DNA from: an uncultured Veillonella sp.
GTDB lineage: Bacteria; Bacillota; Negativicutes; Veillonellales; Veillonellaceae
NCBI GenBank assembly: GCA_900552445.1
Contig: URZS01000056.1
Span: forward strand, 1-6,953
DNA length: 6,953 nt
Reading direction: 5' to 3'
Below the pieces are notes generated by a model. That model worked only from the letters and a program-made list of their open reading frames with translations. It made no database searches and was not told where the DNA came from. Positions 1 to 5,233 of this stretch are shown here, in pieces. A program made the position numbers and the translations under genes. Positions within the stretch are counted from its first letter, which is position 1. Each line of letters starts with the position of its first letter.

Positions 1-1
1 A

Positions 2-298
2 GATAAACTTCCCTCTAAAAATGCTTTGGCACAGCGTTTAGCACAGCAAGAAAATAGTGTTTGTATATCGGCTAAGAGTGGTATTGGTATCGAAGAACTC
101 CTTGCTCTGATTTCAGAAAATCTGAAATTAAAATCTATAGAAGTCACTCTGCTTATTCCATATACAGAATCTGAAAAAGCTGCTAAACTACATACTATAG
201 GTACTGTTTTAGAACAAGAATATAAAGAAAACGGTACTTTTATGAAGGTACGTCTGGCATCAGAACAGTTAGAGGATTTCGAAAAATTTATAATATGA
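2..298 (+). CDS. hflX: GTPase HflX, C-terminal part (5' end outside the window)
   Basis: This is the last 98 codons of a gene that enters from the left in frame 2. HflX is a ribosome-associated GTPase that splits or rescues stalled 70S ribosomes, particularly under stress. The visible part starts just after the expected NKxD motif region. It contains a G5-type motif, SAKSGIGIEEL, about 20 residues in, which closes the G domain. The segment VTLLIPYTESEKAAKLHTIG then matches the HflX C-terminal domain pattern (a beta strand, IPY, a helix, then G-x-V-x-EEY). The N-terminal HflX domain and the P-loop lie outside the window. A TTG at 26 could start a short frame, but it is internal to the gene. 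The stop at 296-298 overlaps the ribosome site of the next gene, so the two are probably one operon. Another Era-like GTPase is possible but less likely because of the tail. Confidence 0.85.
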   Translation, partial: DKLPSKNALAQRLAQQENSVCISAKSGIGIEELLALISENLKLKSIEVTLLIPYTESEKAAKLHTIGTVLEQEYKENGTFMKVRLASEQLEDFEKFII

Positions 299-311
299 GG
301 ACTATACGTAA

Positions 312-1547
312 ATGACTGATTTTAAAAAAATAGAAGAGGAAGCATTATTAGAAGTATTACATGCTGCTGAAAGCTATGAAGAAGCAGCTTTGTATAATAC
401 AGAAAAGGTTATGCAAGCTTTTAGAAAGCATATGGTATCAGATTTTTATTTAAAACCAACTACTGGATATGCCTATTCCGATGTTGGCAGAGAAAAATTA
501 GATGAAATATATGCTGATATTTTTAAAACGGAAGCGGCATTGGTACGATCTCAGTTTGTTTCAGGGACTCATGCATTAGCCGTTGCGTTACTCGGAGTTT
601 TGAAAGCAGGCGATGAAGTAATCGCTGCTACAGGAGCTCCATATGACACAATGCAGACTATCATAGGCGTACCTGTAAAAACCCCTGGCTCTCTTACTGA
701 CTTAGGCGTAGTCTATAAAGAAATTCCCATGATTGGTTCACAAATTAATCTTGAAAAAATCACAGCTGCAATTACGGATAAAACAAAAATGATACATATT
801 CAACGTTCATGCGGTTACAGTAGTGTGCGTAAAACGTTAAGAATTGAAGAAATAGGAACGATCTGTAAAGCAGTAAAAGCAATAAAGCCTGATATTATTT
901 GTTTTGTTGACAACTGTTATGGTGAATTTATTGAAAAACAAGAACCAACAGAAGTTGGAGCTGATCTAATGGCCGGTTCTCTTATCAAAAACCTTGGAGG
1001 CGGTCTTGCACCTACTGGTGGTTATATTGTTGGCCGAAAGGATTTAGTAGAACTTGCGTCATATAGATTAACCGCTCCAGGATTAGGCGGAGAAATGGGG
1101 GCTACACTTGGAGATACGGCCAGAGAATTATACCAGGGCTTATTCTTAGCTCCGCATATAGTTTTGCAAGCTGTTAAAACAGCAATTTTTGCTTCTGCAG
1201 TATTTTCACGCCTGGGTTATCAGGTTACTCCTTCTGCAAATGATAGACGCAGTGATATAATTCAGACTATTCGTTTGGAAACTAAAGAGCGTTTATGTAA
1301 TTTTTGTATAGCCATACAAAAAAATTCACCAGTTGATGCACATGTTGTTCCAGTTCCTGCAATAATTCCTGGCTATCAAGATGAAATAATTATGGCAGCG
1401 GGGACTTTTGTACAAGGCGCATCAATAGAATTAAGTGCTGATGGCCCTTGCCGTGAACCTTATAATGTATATTTTCAAGGAGGACTTACTTTTGAGCACG
1501 GGCGTATTGCAATTATGTCAGCTGCAAAAATGGTAGGGGAGAAATAA
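312..1547 (+). CDS. ynbB: Methionine gamma-lyase-like PLP enzyme (YnbB / 'aluminium resistance' family)
   Basis: A full-length 411-aa fold-type I PLP enzyme of the Cys/Met metabolism superfamily, usually annotated as methionine gamma-lyase-like or 'aluminium resistance protein'. The predicted chemistry is elimination on a sulfur amino acid, but the true substrate of this family is poorly known. Visible signs are the substrate/cofactor loop RSQFVSGTHAL (residues 79-89), FVDNCYGEF (198-206) with Asp200 placed to contact the PLP ring nitrogen, and SLIKNLGGGLAPTGGYIVG (223-241) with Lys226 as the likely Schiff-base lysine. The end, around residues 385-411, fits the family's usual length of about 400-430 aa. 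The ATG at 312 follows GAGGA at 297-301, which overlaps the hflX stop, so translation is probably coupled. It sits between hflX and lexA, a neighbourhood I associate with Negativicutes and related Firmicutes. The aluminium link is only a historical label. Confidence 0.92.
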   Translation: MTDFKKIEEEALLEVLHAAESYEEAALYNTEKVMQAFRKHMVSDFYLKPTTGYAYSDVGREKLDEIYADIFKTEAALVRSQFVSGTHALAVALLGVLKAGDEVIAATGAPYDTMQTIIGVPVKTPGSLTDLGVVYKEIPMIGSQINLEKITAAITDKTKMIHIQRSCGYSSVRKTLRIEEIGTICKAVKAIKPDIICFVDNCYGEFIEKQEPTEVGADLMAGSLIKNLGGGLAPTGGYIVGRKDLVELASYRLTAPGLGGEMGATLGDTARELYQGLFLAPHIVLQAVKTAIFASAVFSRLGYQVTPSANDRRSDIIQTIRLETKERLCNFCIAIQKNSPVDAHVVPVPAIIPGYQDEIIMAAGTFVQGASIELSADGPCREPYNVYFQGGLTFEHGRIAIMSAAKMVGEK

Positions 1548-1570
1548 AAACTCAAATTTTATATCAATAG

Positions 1571-1614
1571 AAAAGCAGATAAGAGGATTCTTATTGTTCC
1601 TCTTATCTGCTTTT
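1571..1614. terminator. Bidirectional intrinsic terminator between ynbB and lexA (ynbB-proximal)
   Basis: A perfect 17-bp inverted repeat has arms at 1571-1587 (AAAAGCAGATAAGAGGA) and 1598-1614, with a 10-base loop. The right arm runs into TTTTTAATTA, giving a U-tract for + strand transcripts leaving ynbB. The A-run at the left base gives a shorter U-tract on the - strand, so the hairpin could also stop lexA transcripts. Confidence 0.88.
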
Positions 1615-1629
1615 TAATTATCTCAGAAA

Positions 1630-1678
1630 ATAAAGACAGCTATATGACATCATATAGCTGTCTTTATGATATTTTTTT
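1630..1678. terminator. Second intrinsic terminator between ynbB and lexA (lexA-proximal)
   Basis: A 17-bp perfect stem (1630-1646 with 1651-1667; arm begins ATAAAGACAGCTATATG) closes a 4-base loop, and TTTTTTT at 1672-1678 lies a few bases downstream on the + strand. On the - strand the stem leads directly into TTTATTTTC, which makes it the natural terminator for lexA. With the preceding hairpin it insulates two convergent genes. Confidence 0.82.
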
Positions 1679-1693
1679 GGTGTATTATAGACA

Positions 1694-2353
1694 TTACAGC
1701 ATTCTGAATACTGCTATTACCTTACCAAGAACCTGAATATTATCAGTACCTGTTATGGGAGTATAGGCATCATTTTCTGGTTGTAGACGAATTGAACGTA
1801 ATTCACGAAAATAACGCTTAACTGTTGTTTCTTCACCATCAATAAGAGCAACAACTATATCTCCGTTATTAGCAAAATTTTGCTTTCTGGCAACAATGTA
1901 ATCATGATCAAGTATACCAGCTTTGATCATACTATCTCCAGAAACAGATAACATAAAAACATCTTCTTGACAGCCAAGCAAATCTAGTGGAATGGGATAG
2001 GTCTCCTCAACATTTTCAACTGCCAGAATAGGTTGCCCTGCAGTGACTTTGCCAACCAAAGGAACAGGAACGACCGTTTTCTGCCGCCAGCTGCTGTCTT
2101 GGGTCAATTCTATAGCGCGTGGTTTGGCTGGATCTCTTTGCAAAAAACCATATTCTTCTAATTTATGCAGATGAGTGTGTACGCTGGCACTTGAAGATAA
2201 ACCCACTGCCTTACCAATTTCACGTACTGCAGGAGGATATCCCTTAGCATAAACGTGCTCACGAATGAAATCTAAAATAGCTCTTTGCCGATCGGAAAGC
2301 ATTTCCTCTGTAATAACTCCATCAAAATCGCTGAAACGTGCTCTTCTTGCCAT
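1694..2353 (-). CDS. lexA: LexA, SOS-response repressor with self-cleaving peptidase domain
   Basis: A 219-aa transcriptional repressor of the SOS regulon. It cleaves itself when stimulated by RecA filaments on single-stranded DNA. The N-terminal winged-helix DNA-binding domain spans about residues 18-85 (LSDRQRAILDFI, GYPPAVREIGKAVGLSS as the helix-turn-helix, then SVHTHLHKLEEYGFL). The cleavage site is Ala105-Gly106 in KVTAGQP. The S24-type catalytic dyad is Ser141 (SGDSM) and Lys179 (TTVKRY). I chose ATG 2353 because GGAGGC at 2361-2366 lies 8 bases upstream. A TTG at 2374 would add 7 residues but has no suitable ribosome site. The protein carries about 17 residues (MARRARFSDF...) before the usual LexA start region, and an internal ATG exists at residue 18. 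It is convergent with ynbB and divergent from the prophage. Confidence 0.96.
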   Translation of the reverse strand: MARRARFSDFDGVITEEMLSDRQRAILDFIREHVYAKGYPPAVREIGKAVGLSSSASVHTHLHKLEEYGFLQRDPAKPRAIELTQDSSWRQKTVVPVPLVGKVTAGQPILAVENVEETYPIPLDLLGCQEDVFMLSVSGDSMIKAGILDHDYIVARKQNFANNGDIVVALIDGEETTVKRYFRELRSIRLQPENDAYTPITGTDNIQVLGKVIAVFRML

Positions 2354-2438
2354 AAAACCAGCCTCCAATTCCAATCATCATATACTCAAAAAATTTCTAA
2401 AGATAGTAAGTTCATTTATTTCTATTCTAATTGTTTCT

Positions 2439-2467
2439 ATTATATCAGGAACAGGTAAGAATGTCAA
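2439..2467 (-). promoter_or_regulatory. lexA promoter, consensus sigma-A type
   Basis: Read on the - strand, TTGACA (2467-2462) and TATAAT (2444-2439) are both perfect consensus hexamers separated by 17 bp. Transcription should start near 2432, leaving a leader of roughly 80 bases before the lexA ATG. No clean Firmicutes SOS box (GAAC-N4-GTTC) overlaps it. The nearest half-matches are GGAACAGGTAAGAA (2448-2461) in the spacer and TTTGCAATTGTTCG (2476-2489) just upstream. Confidence 0.85.
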
Positions 2468-2546
2468 AACATCTGTTTGCAATTGTTCGTTTAATGAAAT
2501 TATTCTTCAACAACTATCTACAACGAAATTTATCAATTTTCACTTT

Positions 2547-2574
2547 ACGTCCGATAATATATATTATGTAAAAT
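2547..2574 (+). other. dif-like XerC/XerD site, left prophage attachment junction (attL)
   Basis: The 28-bp site has a XerC-type left arm ACGTCCGATAA (2547-2557), a 6-bp centre TATATA (2558-2563) and a XerD-type right arm TTATGTAAAAT (2564-2574). The inner AATATATATTATGTAAA core matches the Bacillus subtilis dif site as I remember it, with 24 of 28 positions identical overall. The right arm differs from the E. coli XerD arm at one position. dif is where XerC/XerD resolve chromosome dimers, and several integrase-less elements, including enterobacterial gokushovirus prophages, insert there. Its place exactly between host DNA and the phage gene block fits an attL. The matching attR should lie just beyond the window. 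Confidence 0.85.
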
Positions 2575-2655
2575 CCGATTCTGAAAATCATTGTGACGAC
2601 TATATACAAGCAAAGTTCGATAATTTTCTGAATAAATAATTATGAGGTGAATAAT

Positions 2656-4236
2656 ATGCGTTCAGTAATGGCTCATCAGTTCAGCCAGATTCCAAGAGCT
2701 GAAATTCAGCGGTCGTCCTTTAACCGCTCCCATGGTTATAAGACAACTTTTGATTCTGGGTATCTTGTACCGTTTTATATTGACGAAGTTTTGCCCGGCG
2801 ATACCTTTAATCTTAAGTGTACGTTGTTCGCTCGGCTTGCAACTCCGATCGTTCCTTTCATGGATAATATGTTCATGGAAACATTCTTCTTCTTTGTTCC
2901 TAATCGCTTGCTTTGGGATAATTGGCAGAAATTTAATGGCGAGCAGGAAAATCCGGGCGATTCTACTGATTTCCTCATTCCGACTATCAAGAATACTGGT
3001 TCTTTCGAGGTTGGCAGTATTGCTGATTATTTTGGTATCCCAACAGGTGTAAACAATCTTGAAGTTAATGCTTTGCCGTTCCGTGCTTATAATCTCATCG
3101 ATAATGAGTGGTTCAGAGATGAGAACTTACAAGAAAGTCTTCCGGTTGAAAAAGGAGATGGTCCTGATGACGTTGCTAATTATAAGCTTGTTAGACGTGG
3201 TAAACGTCATGACTATTTTACTTCTGCCCTTCCTTGGCCACAGAAAGGTCCAGGTGTAGAAATTCCTCTTGGTACTTCTGCTCCTATTCATGGTCTTTCT
3301 AATGGTTCTTTGACTAACTTGTTTACCACTACTGCTACGAATATTGGTTCTTACTCTTTGAGTGAAGGTGCTAATACTTATGCTTTCGGTAGTGTTGGTC
3401 AGGCTTCTGTTGGTAAAGTTTCTTTATCTAATATTGTTACTGGTAATGTTTCTGATATTTATGCTGATTTAACTACAGCTACCGCTTATACGATTAATAG
3501 CCTTCGTCAGGCTTTTCAGGTTCAACGCCTTTATGAGCGTGACGCTCGTGGTGGTACCCGTTATACCGAGATTTTAAGAGCTCATTTTGGAGTTGTTTCT
3601 CCTGACGCTCGTCTGCAACGTCCTGAATATCTCGGTGGTAGCTCCTCACCTATTAATATCAATCCTGTACAGCAGACATCTGCAACTAATGATACTACCC
3701 CTCAAGGTAATCTTGCTGCCTTTGGCCTTACGTCCAGTAAAATCCATGGTTTCACAAAATCCTTTGTTGAGCATGGCTATATTATCGGCCTTGTAAATGT
3801 TCGTGCCGATCTAACTTATCAACAAGGTTTGCAGCGTCTTTGGTCTCGTCAAACTCGCTTTGATTTCTATTGGCCTGCTCTTGCTCACCTTGGAGAACAA
3901 ACTGTTCTTAACAAGGAGATTTACGCACAAGGTACTGCTGCAGATGATGATGTATTCGGTTATCAAGAACGTTATGCCGAATATCGTTATTATCCGTCTT
4001 TGATTACTGGTAAATTCCGCTCTACCTACGCTCAGCCTCTTGATATGTGGCACTTATCTCAAAAATTCGATAGCCTGCCTACTCTATCCGCTCAGTTTAT
4101 CGAAGATAATCCGCCTGTATCTCGTGTAATTGCTGTGCAAGATGAACCGCAGTTCTTGCTTGATACTTATTTTAGTCTTAACTGTGTACGTCCAATGCCT
4201 GTTTATAGCGTACCTGGTCTTGTTGACCACTTTTAA
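2656..4236 (+). CDS. Major capsid protein VP1 (F-like, Gokushovirinae)
   Basis: A 526-aa major capsid protein that would form the T=1 shell of a gokushovirus particle with a single jelly-roll fold. Family hallmarks are visible. HQFSQIPRAEIQRSSFNRS at residues 7-25 is followed by the DEVLPGDTFN block (43-52), MDNMFMETFFFFVPNRLLW (69-87), RLYERDARGGTRYTEILR (291-308) and GVVSPDARLQRPEYLGG (312-328). Further blocks are YQQGLQRLWSR (388-398) and PVYSVPGLVDHF at the C terminus. Residues about 200-275 are rich in Ser, Thr, Gly and Asn and probably correspond to the variable loop that makes the threefold protrusions in gokushoviruses. I chose ATG 2656 because GAGGTG (2644-2649) precedes it. An in-frame GTG at 2647 lies inside that ribosome site. 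Length and ends are those of a complete VP1. Confidence 0.98.
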   Translation: MRSVMAHQFSQIPRAEIQRSSFNRSHGYKTTFDSGYLVPFYIDEVLPGDTFNLKCTLFARLATPIVPFMDNMFMETFFFFVPNRLLWDNWQKFNGEQENPGDSTDFLIPTIKNTGSFEVGSIADYFGIPTGVNNLEVNALPFRAYNLIDNEWFRDENLQESLPVEKGDGPDDVANYKLVRRGKRHDYFTSALPWPQKGPGVEIPLGTSAPIHGLSNGSLTNLFTTTATNIGSYSLSEGANTYAFGSVGQASVGKVSLSNIVTGNVSDIYADLTTATAYTINSLRQAFQVQRLYERDARGGTRYTEILRAHFGVVSPDARLQRPEYLGGSSSPININPVQQTSATNDTTPQGNLAAFGLTSSKIHGFTKSFVEHGYIIGLVNVRADLTYQQGLQRLWSRQTRFDFYWPALAHLGEQTVLNKEIYAQGTAADDDVFGYQERYAEYRYYPSLITGKFRSTYAQPLDMWHLSQKFDSLPTLSAQFIEDNPPVSRVIAVQDEPQFLLDTYFSLNCVRPMPVYSVPGLVDHF

Positions 4237-4247
4237 GAGGTGATTAA

Positions 4248-4994
4248 ATGAGTTGGATATCTTCTGCTATCGGTGCCGTTGGCTCCCTATGGGGCCAATC
4301 GTCCGCTAATTCTGCTGCTGCTTCCATGGCTCGTGAGAATCGTGAATGGCAAGAGTACATGTCAAACACTGCTCATCAGCGTGAAGTTAAAGACTTGCGT
4401 GCAGCTGGTCTTAATCCAATATTGTCCGCTATGGGCGGTTCTGGTGCTTCTACTCCTGCCGGCTCTACTTCCCAGTTTGGTAACATAGCCGGCTCTATGC
4501 CTGAAGCTGCTAATGCTGCCGAAGGATATCGGCTGCAGCGTAAAATGCAAAATGAACAATTCAAGGTCATGTCTACTCAGTCAGATCTAAATAAAGAGCT
4601 TGAGATTAAAGCCAAAAATGATGGTTTAGCAAGTGCTGCACAGGCCTTTAAGCTTTCTGCTGATCGTGATTATACTTTCAAAATGACTTCTTGGATTGAC
4701 AGGCTTAATGAAAATTCAATAGCTAATGCTAGAGCGCTAACGGCTGCACAAGTTGCTAATTATGCTGCACAATCGCAAGCAGCGCTCATGAACGCATCAA
4801 GTAATGCTACAGGTGTTTATAATCTTGGTATTCTTCAAGGTTTACAAGGTGAAAATTGGAAGTATCGTAATCTTCGTGATAAAGCTGGTACTGGTTGGTA
4901 TACCAATAAAAATGAATATCCTGGTGCTGATTCTTGGAATGATATTGGCGAAGCTATTGGACGGTTTAATCCGTTTAAGAAATATACTGGTTAA
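4248..4994 (+). CDS. DNA pilot / minor spike protein VP2 (H-like)
   Basis: A 248-aa minor virion protein, the counterpart of phiX174 H, thought to help carry the genome across the cell envelope. The N terminus (ISSAIGAVGSLWG, residues 4-16) is a short hydrophobic, Gly/Ala-rich segment. Next is the diagnostic block NREWQEYMSNTAHQREVKDL (31-50) with AAGLNPILSAMGGSGASTPAG (52-72). Residues about 95-185 are Ala/Gln/Lys-rich and helical, likely coiled-coil. The tail (KAGTGWYTNKNEYPGADSW, 212-230) is polar and aromatic. The ATG at 4248 has AGAGGTG at 4236-4242, overlapping the VP1 stop, so VP1 and VP2 are likely translationally coupled. A 75-codon hydrophobic frame overlaps its 3' end in another phase and is discussed as a finding. 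Confidence 0.96.
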   Translation: MSWISSAIGAVGSLWGQSSANSAAASMARENREWQEYMSNTAHQREVKDLRAAGLNPILSAMGGSGASTPAGSTSQFGNIAGSMPEAANAAEGYRLQRKMQNEQFKVMSTQSDLNKELEIKAKNDGLASAAQAFKLSADRDYTFKMTSWIDRLNENSIANARALTAAQVANYAAQSQAALMNASSNATGVYNLGILQGLQGENWKYRNLRDKAGTGWYTNKNEYPGADSWNDIGEAIGRFNPFKKYTG

Positions 4995-5006
4995 GGAGGT
5001 GATAAC

Positions 5007-5102
5007 TTGGATAAGTGGACTAAAGTTCTAGCTATTCTTCAGCTGGTCGATGAATTTATCGTACCTCTTGTAGAACGTATTAAAAAAATCTTTGGAAAGT
5101 AA
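5007..5102 (+). CDS. 31-aa amphipathic/hydrophobic peptide of unknown function
   Basis: A very short gene starting at TTG 5007. It has the strongest ribosome site in the phage, AAGGAGGTGAT (4993-5003), which is nearly the full complement of the 16S 3' end. The product begins MDKWTKVLAILQLVDEF, has a proline at 20 and ends RIKKIFGK. Hydrophobic residues (V7, L8, I10, L11, V14, F17, I18, V19, L21, V22, I25, I28, F29) fall largely on one helical face. Asp15 and Glu16 interrupt what would otherwise be a membrane segment. The tail is strongly basic. It begins 12 bases after the VP2 stop and lies directly before the J-like gene. I do not recognise it. Small frames at this position occur in some gokushoviruses, and a membrane, lysis or packaging accessory role is possible but unproven. 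Calling it a gene rests on the ribosome site and tight spacing. Confidence 0.75.
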   Translation: MDKWTKVLAILQLVDEFIVPLVERIKKIFGK

Positions 5103-5113
5103 GGTGATTTATT

Positions 5114-5233
5114 GTGGCAAGACGCAGACGTCTTACACGCCGTGGTTCTCGTAGGTTATTCAGTAAAACAGCTTCTCGCACTCGTAAGCGTAATCTTCGT
5201 GCTAGGCCTATGCGTGGAGGCTTTAGAATCTAA
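5114..5233 (+). CDS. Arginine-rich DNA-binding/packaging protein (J-like, VP8-type)
   Basis: A 39-aa protein with 15 arginines, 2 lysines and no acidic residues, beginning MARRRRLTRRGSRRLF and ending RPMRGGFRI. Small, highly basic proteins of this kind are internal virion components of Microviridae. By analogy with phiX174 J, this one should neutralise the single-stranded genome and guide it into the procapsid. The start is GTG 5114 with AAGGTGAT at 5101-5108, overlapping the stop of the 31-aa gene. The stop TAA at 5231-5233 directly abuts the ATG of VP4 with no spacer. Nuclear-localisation-like composition has no meaning here. The composition, length and position make the assignment firm although no enzyme motif exists. 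Confidence 0.9.
   Translation: MARRRRLTRRGSRRLFSKTASRTRKRNLRARPMRGGFRI

Larger units (their letters stand above)
2354..2655. other. Intergenic region spanning the host-prophage boundary (about 300 bases, no gene)
   Basis: No convincing gene lies here. Reading left to right, the region holds the lexA ribosome site (2361-2366), the lexA leader, the lexA promoter (2439-2467) and about 80 bases of host sequence. The dif-like junction follows at 2547-2574, then about 80 bases that belong to the phage, then the VP1 ribosome site. A + strand open frame runs through 2265-2639, but it overlaps lexA antisense and lacks a ribosome site, so it is not called. Two copies of TTTCTATT (2419-2426 and 2434-2441) lie 15 bp apart downstream of the lexA -10 element. 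In the phage part, ATTCTGAAAAT (2578-2588) and ATTTTCTGAAT (2623-2633) form an inverted repeat with one mismatch. I see no consensus promoter for VP1 here. Confidence 0.7.

Noticed and set aside
2591..2624. TTGTGA and GATAAT upstream of VP1 as its promoter
   Set aside because: The spacing is 22 bp, too long for a sigma-A promoter, and no better pair was found.
2265..2639. A 124-codon + strand open frame crossing lexA and the attachment site
   Set aside because: It is antisense to lexA, has no ribosome site, spans the host-phage junction and encodes no recognisable motif.
4696..4724. TTGACA in VP2 as an internal promoter
   Set aside because: No acceptable -10 hexamer occurs at 16-18 bp spacing.
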